The notes beneath the pieces are model-generated. The model was not told the origin of the DNA. It did no database searches and saw only the letters and a program-made list of their open reading frames with translations. This document shows positions 46,335-55,333 of a stretch of 62,982 nucleotides of DNA, piece by piece. The first letter of the stretch is position 1; every line of letters begins with the position of its first letter. The translations under genes were made by a program, and so were the position numbers. Source of the DNA: a virus; the IMG/VR virus record IMGVR_UViG_3300042924_002983, positions 1 through 62,982 of that record; one strand, written 5' to 3'.

Positions 46335-47525
46335 CTACTTGTTATTGCCCCTGAGAGTCTGTTTCAGTGCCGACAGGGAAATCGCAGCCAGAATCAAGGC
46401 GTATCCAGCGGGTGGGAAAAACCACAAACCCCGCTTTTCAGCCTCTTCTTTGAGCCAGCCACAGATTTCTGGGAGGCGTGTCAAACACACCCGCCCGCCC
46501 CAGTCGTCCATCTGTGCAGCCCGCGCGTTACAACTGCACGTAGGGGAGGCAACAATCCCAGCTAGGCGCAGCAGAGCTTTTAGCTCCGTGCCGGGGCCGG
46601 TGCTGGCTGGCGGTTCCTCACCGGACGCATAGACGATTGGCTCACCGATGGCAGCTGGCGTGAAGCCTGGGCAAGGGTCAGTCGTAAAAGAAATCTGCAC
46701 GGCATAGCTGCCAACTTGGTTGTTGGTGCAACTCCCGCTAGTCAGGTTGGGTCGCAGTGCAAGATCTCCGGCCCCTGGTGTGCCTGTGTAGTTGGAGCCA
46801 ATGTCGAAAACAACGTCTCCAACCCTGCCGATGAGGCGTGCCCTGTTGACCGCTATCACATTGCAAGCATCTGCAGAGGTGCCGGGAACCCCATCCGGGC
46901 TTTGCGCCGCTGTGTTTTGAGTAGCGGTAATTGTCACTGTCACCCCGTCAGGAATGGTAATGACTACTTGATTCCAGCCTGCCGGGTCTCCGATAACGAC
47001 AGAGCGGCTGTACGTGGTGGTTGTGGTGGCTAAACAACCAGACGGCCCACAGCACTTCTCTCCTACCGCACAGCAGTCGTACGCCGCCCCAGTACCGGCG
47101 CAAAAGGTGCCGGTCGTACACTTGTCCACGCAGTTCCCGCTAGCGTTATCGCATCGCTGCGACAGCGGGCAGCACGTACCGGCACAACAGGAACGAGGCG
47201 CAACGCATGTGAGAACGCAGGAGCCTGAGACGCAAGCGTTGCAGTAGTACGCTTGGCACCCTCCGTGCGGCACTCCTGCTGCGGTCAGAGTGGTGCAGTT
47301 ACAGGTAGTCTGTGGCGCGTTCAGCACTTTGCCGACAGAGGAGCAGACGCAGGCATTTGAGAGAGTGCATGGTGTGTTGTACGGCGGTGCGGATGTGCAT
47401 GCGTATTGAGTGCAATCGCCACCAGTGGTGAATGTTCCGAACCGATACACACATTCAGATTGTGAAGTGTCCCTACACACGGACCCATTGCAGCACCGGC
47501 CCGTCTCGCAACAGGTACAGGTCAT
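46335..47525 (-). CDS. Cysteine-rich tail-region protein with C-terminal membrane segment
   Basis: 396 residues with about 32 Cys in the first ~165 residues. They lie in repeating pairs (TCTCCETGRCCNGSVC, RSCCAGTCCPLSQRC, YDCCAVGEKCCGPSGC), like small granulin-type disulfide knots. Residues ~170-290 are a beta domain (VVIGDPAGWNQVVITIPDG). The C-terminus has a conserved-looking NARAAQMDDWGGRVC module and a hydrophobic helix (FFPPAGYALILAAISLSAL). Disulfides cannot form in the cytosol, so they would close after lysis. Very unusual for a phage; perhaps an adhesin or an exported protein. Confidence 0.65.
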   Translation of the reverse strand: MTCTCCETGRCCNGSVCRDTSQSECVYRFGTFTTGGDCTQYACTSAPPYNTPCTLSNACVCSSVGKVLNAPQTTCNCTTLTAAGVPHGGCQAYYCNACVSGSCVLTCVAPRSCCAGTCCPLSQRCDNASGNCVDKCTTGTFCAGTGAAYDCCAVGEKCCGPSGCLATTTTTYSRSVVIGDPAGWNQVVITIPDGVTVTITATQNTAAQSPDGVPGTSADACNVIAVNRARLIGRVGDVVFDIGSNYTGTPGAGDLALRPNLTSGSCTNNQVGSYAVQISFTTDPCPGFTPAAIGEPIVYASGEEPPASTGPGTELKALLRLAGIVASPTCSCNARAAQMDDWGGRVCLTRLPEICGWLKEEAEKRGLWFFPPAGYALILAAISLSALKQTLRGNNK

Positions 47526-48988
47526 CAGATGCGCGGCCTCAAGTAAACCAGCTGGTCTGCCTTTTGCACTACTGTGATGTCCACTCTCTTTGACTCATAC
47601 TCTTCATCCAGCAACACCTCGTCGTCCTTCAAAGTCCCTTCCCCCGTAGGCTCCGTGACAGCCACGTAACCATCCAAGGACACCTGCACATCGGTAGTGC
47701 CTGCCGTCAATGTGACGGTCGCTCCCGCAGCACTGACCGTGACGGCAGATGTGGTGCTGCCGGTCGTTGGACTGAACGTGCCGCCGTTCACCTTGAGCGA
47801 CACGGACGAAGACGCAGAAGACTTTGTCAGCGTGATCGTCGGCGTGTTGACGGTCACGGACTTGGACGACCCCGGCGAGACGAGAGTCACGTTCCCGTCC
47901 ACCTTCCCTTGGCTGGTAATGGACACGCTCGGCGCGCCTGTGAAGACAACGCTCTTGGTCACGCTTGTCGTTGTCAGGACAAGTTTGCAAGAAGCATCCA
48001 AATAGCCGCCGGTGGGAATGTCTAGCGTGACCGTTCCTGCCAGCGTTCCAAGCGCACCAGTGGCCGCGATGCCGGTTGGGGTTGCTGAAAACGTACCGCT
48101 GGTAGGTATGTCAACGGAAGCCGTCAGCGGGCCGCACGTTGCGTTAGGGTACGTGTCGTAGAAGATTGTGCCGGTCGCCGTGGCGCCCGATAGAGTTCCC
48201 CCAGTGATGGTCGGTATCGTTATCGTACCACTGGCTTCGATGGCACTTAGGGTCGCGCTTTCGACGGTCGGGACTTCTACCTGCCCCGTAACCGTAAACT
48301 CCCTGTCTACCTCAGTGGTGCCGACCGTTACCGCCTTGTCGTACACGCGGGCGTTGGTGGCGTGTGGCACATCCACCTTGCCGTTAACAGTCACGCTTTT
48401 CAGAATGCGGGCGTTGCCGGTAGGGAAATTCTGTTGCTCACCGCCTGGGCCACCGCGAAAAATGACGGTGGTGATGCCGTCGCGCCCGTTGAAGCCATCG
48501 CGGCCATCGCGACCTTGGCTGCCAACGTAGGTGTTGTTGATGTATTCAACATTCAGATTGGTAGTGTTGAGGTTCTGGGTGGTAGTGTTGTTGATGTAGG
48601 TGTTGTCGAACGTGCTGTTGCCAGCGACATTGAACGTATCGCCGCCGAAGTAGTTGTTGTAGTTGAAGTCTTGGTTGATCGGGAAATTGAACTGGTGACC
48701 GTCGTAGTTGTTGGTGTTGGTGGTGTTGGTGTAGGTGTCGCCAGCGACATCAACGAACGTATCTTGGCCAGCGGTAGGAATCAGTCCGGGGTAGTCGGAT
48801 GTCTTCCACACTCCTTTTCTTGCCAGCCCGCCAGGGCCGGTTGAGGTAGGCGGCTGAAGATTCACAGCGCCGCGGTGCGAGAGCGGTTGCTGGCAGTTGC
48901 CAAGAGCCTGCATCAGCTGCCGCAACGCGGCTTCTGGCAGAGCGCCGGAAAGAGCCTGCGCCAGCTGTGGCATGCTTTGTGTAAACAC
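47525..48988 (-). CDS. Tail fibre-like protein with Asn-rich and collagen-like segments
   Basis: 487 residues. N-terminal helix (QALSGALPEAALRQLMQALG), an Asn/Thr/Tyr-rich region (TNTNNYDGHQFNFPINQDFN), a short collagen-like GXY run (GSQGRDGRDGFNGRDG) and then beta repeats rich in Thr/Val/Ser (for example TVNTPTITLTKSSASSSVSL). Such architecture is common in receptor-binding fibres. Ends by overlapping the Cys-rich gene. Confidence 0.7.
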   Translation of the reverse strand: MFTQSMPQLAQALSGALPEAALRQLMQALGNCQQPLSHRGAVNLQPPTSTGPGGLARKGVWKTSDYPGLIPTAGQDTFVDVAGDTYTNTTNTNNYDGHQFNFPINQDFNYNNYFGGDTFNVAGNSTFDNTYINNTTTQNLNTTNLNVEYINNTYVGSQGRDGRDGFNGRDGITTVIFRGGPGGEQQNFPTGNARILKSVTVNGKVDVPHATNARVYDKAVTVGTTEVDREFTVTGQVEVPTVESATLSAIEASGTITIPTITGGTLSGATATGTIFYDTYPNATCGPLTASVDIPTSGTFSATPTGIAATGALGTLAGTVTLDIPTGGYLDASCKLVLTTTSVTKSVVFTGAPSVSITSQGKVDGNVTLVSPGSSKSVTVNTPTITLTKSSASSSVSLKVNGGTFSPTTGSTTSAVTVSAAGATVTLTAGTTDVQVSLDGYVAVTEPTGEGTLKDDEVLLDEEYESKRVDITVVQKADQLVYLRPRI

Positions 48989-51573
48989 TACTTTGCACCC
49001 TCCACAACGACCGCGTGTATAGCAGGTGCATTTGCGGACGAAGACTGTGTGCCAGCAAACGCTATGGCGACATGCCTGTCGGCCCCAGCGGATCGCTCTT
49101 CATTGCCGCCGCTGAACATGGCGCGTGCCACACCGCTTGCCTCACCAAGGGCAGAGCGAGTGCGCTTCATGTTCAGAACAGACTCCGCGCCGGGGACGAC
49201 CGGGACAAATCCATCACCCCGATCACTGGCAACGGCATTCGGCCTTGGGGTGTCGGAGCCGTTGAAGTAGCGGGATAGCGAGAGCGGGGCATCGCCCGTA
49301 GTCGGCGTGTACAGCAAGCTCACGGCCTGCCTACTGTCCTCAGTCACTAGCTGCAGATTGCCAGAGCGGAAGCTGTACGGGATGGCAGTGCCATTGTCTG
49401 AGTAGCCTGCCATCCGTACGAACCCAGACGCTGCGTACGCAACCCCTTGCTGCCCGCCAATAGCGTATGGTGCCGCGGCCGTCAGTGGCACTGCGTACTG
49501 TTCTTCCCACCAAGACTTTGTGGTTAACGAATAGCAGAGCGCACGGGAAGGAGAGGCGTCAGTGGAGTTGCAGTAGAAGAATCGGACAACCTTGGTGGCC
49601 AGGTCGGCCCGCACAAAAAACTGGGAGGACTTTGAGAAGTCGATGATGCCGTCGCGCCAGTAGTTGTCCACCGGCAAAGAGATCGGCTGGTCACTCTGGC
49701 CTTCAAAGACATACATCCCGTAGCTATCCGCAATGAAAGCCACGCCACCCATCACATCCCAGCAGCGGCTGTTCAGAACCCCGCGGTAGGCCACCAGCAT
49801 GATGCTTGCATCTAGCACGGGCTGGGCCACGTAGGTCAGCTTGTATAGATGCCTGGACTGGGCGGCGATTAGAGAGGATCCCAGAGGGATGAGAGCTACC
49901 ACCGCATCAGAGTCGCCCGCGTTTTCTTGGACAACAATCTCATTTTCCAAGGGGATGGATTCCGGCTCGTCCACCTCTGAGAAGTAGAGGCTGTTGGGCT
50001 TCTCTCCAGTCGTATCCACGGCCAGCCAGCAGCGGTCTTGGAACATGCACGCCACGGAGAAATTCCCTGGCGGCACACCAAAGCGGCGGGCGTTTAGCTG
50101 GCCGCTAGGCAGGGTCACGGGCAGCAGGCCGTAGCCATCGCGCTCAGCGTCTGACAGCTGCTCGTCTGTGAACGTATCCGTGAACGTGCCAGTGAAATTC
50201 CCAGCAGACCGCAGGATTTTTGCCACGCGGAACAGAAGAACGCTCTGGTCGGAGGTGGTGCGCCACAACTCTACGGCCGAGACACGGTCGTCCAGCCCCG
50301 CGTGCGCAAGAGTCCAAGTTAAAGAGGAAGCTCCGTTTTGAACGTCCACCTCAATCAATTCAGAAATCGAAGAACTGATCGGCCCGCGGAACTTCTCTGG
50401 CGTGGAGTCGATATAGCGGATCGCGCACTTGTACTTGCCCCGCATGACGTTGGAGATAGTTGCGGTGGCAGTCGCGTTGTAGTCGCCAAGAGAGACAGTC
50501 GGCGGCAAGGCGTAGCCGCCAGCGCCAAAGACAGTGACCTTCGTTATGCTGCCCCCTGACACCGCCGCAGTCGCCGCGGCAGCGGAGGCTGTATCGTCGG
50601 TGGCGTCGGGCTGAAAGGAGATGGCGGGTGGCGCAAGAAAGCCGGTCCCTCCGCTGGTCACAGTCACAGCCGCTACACCGTACAGCATGCCGACAGACAG
50701 GACGGCACCAGCGCCGCCGCCTCCTACCAGCGAGGCAGTCACAGCACCAGTAGCTCCCTTCCCGCCAGAGCGCAGGTCTACGGACGCAACCGCTCCCGAC
50801 TCAGAGATGGTGACGACAGCATTCGCGCTAGTCAGACCCTGCGCGCTGGAGAACACAACCGTGGGTGCGGTGGTATAGCCAGAGCCACCATTGACCACCG
50901 TGACTGCCTGCACGGACCCTGACACTCCAAGAGAGAACGAAGCACCGGAAGCATTGCTGTTGCTGATCGACACAGAGGGAGCGGATGTGTAGCCTGCCCC
51001 CGGCTCCGAGACGGTGATGCCGACAACCCGTCCTCCTGCGACATCCGCTCGCGCCACTGCCGTCTTTGTTGGTGACCCGCCAGAGAAGGTGACTGTCGGA
51101 GCCGCGGAGTAACCGTTGCCGGGGCTGACGACATTGACGGCATCCACATAGCCAGCCATGGAGGAACTGGCGATGGCGACAGCCGGTCCCTTGTATGGCT
51201 TTTGCAATCCGATGGGTTGCATGGTGCCCGCAGAGCCGTCCCAGCGTAGGCCGCGCCCCATGCCGTCGAACACGTACAGATCATTGAATCGCGAACGGAC
51301 AAAGGACGCAGGAATAACCGCGCCGGTGTACACGCTCGCGGATGCTTGTGCGTTGCCCGAGATGGTGACCGTTGGCGCGGATGTGTAGCCTGTTCCACCG
51401 TTGGTGATAACAACAGACTCAACCTGCGTACCGGCCATGTGGGCAAGTCCGGCAGCACCCGCACCACCGCCGCCAGAAAAGCTCACTGAAGGTGGGGCGG
51501 TGTAGCCGGAACCGCCAGTAGTCATTGAGATTGAGACGACTTGGCCGGATCGACGTTGGGCCAGATAGGTCAT
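48988..51573 (-). CDS. Large tail protein with glycine-tyrosine beta repeats
   Basis: 861 residues. Residues ~10-360 hold many copies of a VxxGGxGYTxAPTVxxSG unit (VTNGGTGYTSAPTVTISG, VVSPGNGYSAAPTVTFSG, VSEPGAGYTSAPSVSISN, VVNGGSGYTTAPTVVFSS). The C-terminal half is globular (QSRHLYKLTYVAQPVLDASI, MGGVAFIADSYGMYVFEGQS), resembling podovirus tail hub or tubular proteins. Probably a tail tube or hub with an inserted surface repeat domain. It follows a small gene and the head-tail adaptor. Confidence 0.7.
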   Translation of the reverse strand: MTYLAQRRSGQVVSISMTTGGSGYTAPPSVSFSGGGGAGAAGLAHMAGTQVESVVITNGGTGYTSAPTVTISGNAQASASVYTGAVIPASFVRSRFNDLYVFDGMGRGLRWDGSAGTMQPIGLQKPYKGPAVAIASSSMAGYVDAVNVVSPGNGYSAAPTVTFSGGSPTKTAVARADVAGGRVVGITVSEPGAGYTSAPSVSISNSNASGASFSLGVSGSVQAVTVVNGGSGYTTAPTVVFSSAQGLTSANAVVTISESGAVASVDLRSGGKGATGAVTASLVGGGGAGAVLSVGMLYGVAAVTVTSGGTGFLAPPAISFQPDATDDTASAAAATAAVSGGSITKVTVFGAGGYALPPTVSLGDYNATATATISNVMRGKYKCAIRYIDSTPEKFRGPISSSISELIEVDVQNGASSLTWTLAHAGLDDRVSAVELWRTTSDQSVLLFRVAKILRSAGNFTGTFTDTFTDEQLSDAERDGYGLLPVTLPSGQLNARRFGVPPGNFSVACMFQDRCWLAVDTTGEKPNSLYFSEVDEPESIPLENEIVVQENAGDSDAVVALIPLGSSLIAAQSRHLYKLTYVAQPVLDASIMLVAYRGVLNSRCWDVMGGVAFIADSYGMYVFEGQSDQPISLPVDNYWRDGIIDFSKSSQFFVRADLATKVVRFFYCNSTDASPSRALCYSLTTKSWWEEQYAVPLTAAAPYAIGGQQGVAYAASGFVRMAGYSDNGTAIPYSFRSGNLQLVTEDSRQAVSLLYTPTTGDAPLSLSRYFNGSDTPRPNAVASDRGDGFVPVVPGAESVLNMKRTRSALGEASGVARAMFSGGNEERSAGADRHVAIAFAGTQSSSANAPAIHAVVVEGAK

Positions 51574-51848
51574 TAGGCGCTACCTGTCTTTACGGAGGAG
51601 TAGATGCGTCCGGCTGAATCTTGGTAGACGAGATGCTCGCCTGTGCCGCTCTGGTATCGGAAGGCAGATACAATCGGAGATGCCGTGGAGTCGGCAGAAG
51701 TGAACGTGATGGGCGACAGGCCCGAACGAACGGTGAGCTTCCCGGGCACCAAGCACTGCAGGTTGATTTGCTGTACCGTGGACCCGGGAGGTGTGGCATA
51801 CGACGATGCGTTGGTGACCAGCCCCGCCCACTTGTCGATAACGATCAT
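51573..51848 (-). CDS. Small tail-region protein
   Basis: 91 residues: IDKWAGLVTNASSYATPPGS, then GKLTVRSGLSPITFTSADST and YQDSAGRIYSSVKTGSA. The text resembles the start of podovirus tail tubular proteins, so this and the following 861-residue gene may form one function in two pieces. Start overlaps the adaptor's stop (ATGA). Confidence 0.6.
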   Translation of the reverse strand: MIVIDKWAGLVTNASSYATPPGSTVQQINLQCLVPGKLTVRSGLSPITFTSADSTASPIVSAFRYQSGTGEHLVYQDSAGRIYSSVKTGSA

Positions 51849-52987
51849 GGGTTGCCTCCATCAAAGTTGTCGGCCTGCAGCGGAGTCCTCCACGCCATAG
51901 CGTCGAAGATCACTCGCTGCGGTTGCTGGAATGGAGTAAGGGCATCCGACTCCATGGCCAGCCGCAAGTCCCGCTGGTACATGGCAAAGGCGTTGTCGGG
52001 CTTGGTGTTGCGCGTGCGGGCCAGCCAGTACGCAGCACAGGACAAGAACCCGTTATTCATCCCGGGCGACATGTCCACAATGTCGGTGACGAGATACTTC
52101 GCGCCAGTGGCCGTGAGGGAGGTAGCCAACGTGCAAGAGGTCGCGCTGGCGACCGAAGCGATGACTGCCTCGCCTTGGTAGGGTAGGAGCGAACCGTCGC
52201 TACCAGGGAAATCCGTGGAGGTTCCCACTCGCAGGACTGAACCCACCATGGCGGCTGTGAATGCAGTGCCCGTTCCCGTGACGGCTGTGCCCGCAATGGT
52301 CACCGTGCCCTGACGCGAGCCAGCCTCATGGCCTGAGATCCGCAGGCGGCGGGGGAGGCGTCGGTACGTGAAGTCCAAGTTGGAGTTGGCTACCGGATAC
52401 CCAACAACCTTAATCGCCCACCCAGTGCCATGCGGATCCTTGATGACCGTCCACGCATGCGGCGGTCCCGCAAGGTTGTTGGCGTTCTCCAGCTTCATCG
52501 CTTGGTCTGCGGACACGTAGATGAACCGCGTCCAAGCGACATGGTCGATTGGGGAGTCCAGCGACCGGAAGTCGGACGGCAGAGGGAAGGTGTCTTGGTA
52601 CAGCGTGGCAGCGGTGGGATTGAGGAAATCGCTGGAAGGAGTCAGGATCGGGTCGCAGAGCAGTCGGGTGCTGCTGACGCGAGTGGCGATCTTCGCGACC
52701 GTGTTGTTGAGGCGCATGCGAGACAGCGCCGAGTTAGTCGGGAATGCGTCCCCAGACGACAGGTCGAAGAACCTTGTGTCTTGGCTGTAGGTGACCGAGC
52801 CGTACCAGTTGATGGAGAACCGGATGCGGCCATGAGTCTGGTAGTAGTTCCAGTCGCGGATCGTTGAGAGTTCGCTGTACGCGCGCTGGATGGATGTGCG
52901 GATGTCGGTCTGCTCTGCATCCTGCGGTCCACCAGAACTGCTGGTGATGAGATGTTCGACTGCGTCGTAGTAGGTAAGCACGGTCAC
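51845..52987 (-). CDS. Head-tail adaptor / tail tubular-like protein
   Basis: 380 residues. N-terminus TYYDAVEHLITSSSGGPQDA, then RTSIQRAYSELSTIRDWNYY, characteristic of a connector family between portal and tail in environmental podoviruses. LPSDFRSLDSPI, then a beta domain inserted at ~230-290 (GTVTIAGTAVTGTGTAFTAA), then FDAMAWRTPLQADNFDGGNP. It probably seals the portal and binds the tail. Confidence 0.7.
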   Translation of the reverse strand: MTVLTYYDAVEHLITSSSGGPQDAEQTDIRTSIQRAYSELSTIRDWNYYQTHGRIRFSINWYGSVTYSQDTRFFDLSSGDAFPTNSALSRMRLNNTVAKIATRVSSTRLLCDPILTPSSDFLNPTAATLYQDTFPLPSDFRSLDSPIDHVAWTRFIYVSADQAMKLENANNLAGPPHAWTVIKDPHGTGWAIKVVGYPVANSNLDFTYRRLPRRLRISGHEAGSRQGTVTIAGTAVTGTGTAFTAAMVGSVLRVGTSTDFPGSDGSLLPYQGEAVIASVASATSCTLATSLTATGAKYLVTDIVDMSPGMNNGFLSCAAYWLARTRNTKPDNAFAMYQRDLRLAMESDALTPFQQPQRVIFDAMAWRTPLQADNFDGGNP

Positions 52988-53232
52988 GCTTCTCCGTTCA
53001 GACTAGCTTGGTATGCGGCAATAACTTCAGCAGTGTGAGCCGCCTCGCATACGGCTTGAACAAGCGGAATCTCGGACGAGTAGTCGTCGCCCGGGTGAAT
53101 GATGTGACGATGGAAGTTGCGCGCGATCTCCGCATCCCCGTCGCGAACAATGATTGCCTCACGTACTTGGACGGAGCGATGCGCGCCCACAACTTCCACC
53201 CGATCTACTTCTGACGTTTGCGTAAGTGCCAT
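52984..53232 (-). CDS. Small conserved tail-region protein
   Basis: 82 residues from ATG 53232 (MALTQTSEVDRVEVVGAHRS). VQVREAIIVRDGDAEIARNF and HRHIIHPGDDYSSEIP form a pattern I know from phage structural modules with fibre genes. Unknown role. Its stop overlaps the adaptor start; an upstream in-frame extension runs into the fibre gene. Confidence 0.65.
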   Translation of the reverse strand: MALTQTSEVDRVEVVGAHRSVQVREAIIVRDGDAEIARNFHRHIIHPGDDYSSEIPLVQAVCEAAHTAEVIAAYQASLNGEA

Positions 53233-53234
53233 AT

Positions 53235-55265
53235 TTAGTCTGCCGTGTAGAGGACCGTGAACCCAACGGTCCATCCTGGGGTTTTAAAATCGCTAGCTGT
53301 AAAGCCTTCGGCGTTGGCCTTTACCAGAGTCGCTGTAGACGATCCGCCATCGGGACCATAAAGCATAGGCGGGGCCACTACGCCAGCAGCGAAGGCGTTG
53401 CTGTAGTGAACAACACCACCTCCGACAGATGCCGAAGAAGCGGTGAATGGCAGCGAGATCCCAACAGGCGACCCGCTGCCAGTGAACGCGCTCACGCCAA
53501 GCCGAATGTGGGCTGTAACATGCTGCCCAATTTTGATGTATCGTCCCACTGCGTTGATGACGGTCACAGACGAAAAGCCCGAGACAAAGGTAGGAGTCCA
53601 TGTTCCTTCCTCGTAATCGTCCAACGTGTTGGCAGCGGCTGTATTCGTTCCAAACAGAACTCCCGTTGAGGCGCGGATAGCTCCTGCCACATCCAGCTTG
53701 ACGGCAGGGCTGGAAGTGCCGATGCCCACGTTGCCGCCGTTCTGAAGCGTCATGAGCGTAACGCCGCCCGCGGCACTGATAGCCGCATCGGGAGTGGCGT
53801 GTGCGCTCACCGCACCGAAGTACACGTAACCGCCGCCGATTCCGTAAGCCGACCCAACCCCGTACTGCGAGTCATTGGACCGACACAGCGAGCGGCCACC
53901 TGAGATGTTAAGGCCCGTCTGCCCCGTGATGGCTCCGGTGCAGGTCAGCGCGCCCGAGATGGTGTCGCCTGCCTTGGACACCGCGTTGAGTGTTGTGCGA
54001 ACCGCAGCCGCATCCGCTCCGGCCAGAATGCTTCGACCGAACGCAGTGCAGGTGATTTCTTCAATGACACCAGCCCCCGCAGTGGACCGGCCAAGAAGCC
54101 TGTCAGTGGCAGAGACGTTCTGAATCTTGGCGTAGGTGACTGCACTGCCAGCAATGTCGGCTGTGATCACAGCGCTGGCATTGATTGTCCACGTTTCACC
54201 AGAGCCGCTGACGGTGATGTCACCCTTGTTGCCGTCGCTGATCGAACTGCCAGACGAAACGGTCACAGCCCCAGTTAAGCCGTTCACGCTTGTCACGGGT
54301 CCATACTTTGCCGCTTCCGTTGCGAAGTCTGTGATCGTTGACGCAGCCTGCGTGTGAGCCAGAGGCGTGCGCGCGTCAGAAAGCCTGGAGTCGTTGCCTT
54401 GGCAGAAAGAACCCGCTGCCGTCCCAAATGCGCCCGCGCTCAACACGCCAGAGGTGGTGGTGATGATTGGCAACCCAGAGGTAGACCCAATAGCACCGGC
54501 GTTCGTTATGCTGCCGTGCGTGTGGGCGGCGGGCGTGCGTGCGTCCGACAATCGCGAGTCGTTGCCCTGGCAGAAAGATCCAGCCGCAGTCCCGAACGCT
54601 CCGACTGTTAGAACACCGCTGGTGGTGGTGATGATCGGCAGTCCCGATGTGGAACCGATGGCACCGGCGTTAGTGATGTTGCCGTGGACATGCGAGGCGG
54701 GCGTGCGCGCGTCAGAAAGCCTGGAGTCCGTTGTCACCACCACCGCAACGCCGCCAACCGTCAGGGTGCCCGGGATGGACGCGGCCCCGTCGTTCGTAAA
54801 CGACATGAGCGCCCCGCCGCCAGCCTTGCTGATTTGCGCTCCGGGGGTTGGCGTACCGTCTGTGGCACCAAAGTACACTGGACCGCCGGTTGACACATAC
54901 CGCACGCCCAGGCCATACGGCTCACTGGCGGGCGCTAGAAATGTTCTCCCGCCCGTGACGGTCAGTGGCGTGGCCGCATTGATCGCCAGCCCGCCTGTCA
55001 TGGTGTCGCCGGTCACGTTCACGTAACGCCCGTCCGCGGCAGTCTGTGTAATCGCGCCAATGTCCGCAGCGGACAGGGCATCGGAGCCGCCAGTAGCGTG
55101 CGAGGACTTATGGGCCGTAGGCAGGGACAGGAACGTCGATACGCCCCCGGCGGCAGTCTGGTAGTACAGCTTGCCATCCGCTTGGTTAATGGCGATTTCG
55201 CCGTCAGCCAGCGAGGCTGGGACTTGTCCGGCCGTGTTGCTGCGTTTTAGGCGGGGAGGGGGCAT
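53235..55265 (-). CDS. Tail fibre with three 56-residue repeats
   Basis: 676 residues. N-terminal anchor LKRSNTAGQVPASLADGEIA, then INQADGKLYYQT is shared in style with other fibre genes here. Three copies of a 56-residue unit (SRLSDARTPxxHxxG...TTTSGVLxxGAFGTAAGSF) form a shaft; the C-terminus (GTWTPTFVSGFSSVTV) is a typical distal domain. It should bind a host receptor. No intramolecular chaperone or sialidase motif is visible. Confidence 0.8.
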   Translation of the reverse strand: MPPPRLKRSNTAGQVPASLADGEIAINQADGKLYYQTAAGGVSTFLSLPTAHKSSHATGGSDALSAADIGAITQTAADGRYVNVTGDTMTGGLAINAATPLTVTGGRTFLAPASEPYGLGVRYVSTGGPVYFGATDGTPTPGAQISKAGGGALMSFTNDGAASIPGTLTVGGVAVVVTTDSRLSDARTPASHVHGNITNAGAIGSTSGLPIITTTSGVLTVGAFGTAAGSFCQGNDSRLSDARTPAAHTHGSITNAGAIGSTSGLPIITTTSGVLSAGAFGTAAGSFCQGNDSRLSDARTPLAHTQAASTITDFATEAAKYGPVTSVNGLTGAVTVSSGSSISDGNKGDITVSGSGETWTINASAVITADIAGSAVTYAKIQNVSATDRLLGRSTAGAGVIEEITCTAFGRSILAGADAAAVRTTLNAVSKAGDTISGALTCTGAITGQTGLNISGGRSLCRSNDSQYGVGSAYGIGGGYVYFGAVSAHATPDAAISAAGGVTLMTLQNGGNVGIGTSSPAVKLDVAGAIRASTGVLFGTNTAAANTLDDYEEGTWTPTFVSGFSSVTVINAVGRYIKIGQHVTAHIRLGVSAFTGSGSPVGISLPFTASSASVGGGVVHYSNAFAAGVVAPPMLYGPDGGSSTATLVKANAEGFTASDFKTPGWTVGFTVLYTAD
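54365..54735. repeat. Tandem 168-base repeats in fibre gene
   Basis: Units begin at 54365, 54533 and 54701 with a GCGTGCGCGCGTCAGAAAGC-like start. Period is 168 bases (56 codons) for two full units; the third is partial. The first and third starts are identical, the second more diverged, suggesting recent copying. In-frame repeat number could change by recombination. Confidence 0.85.
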
Positions 55266-55333
55266 GGCAGTCCTACGAAATGGGCCTATAGGCTATTGCC
55301 CGAGAAAGGCGCGGAGAGCGGCGAGGGGGATGG

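Noticed and set aside
54365-54735. Regular repeats that could be mistaken for a CRISPR array
   Set aside because: Units are 168 bases, in frame and coding; there are no 25-40-base repeats with unique spacers anywhere in the window by eye.
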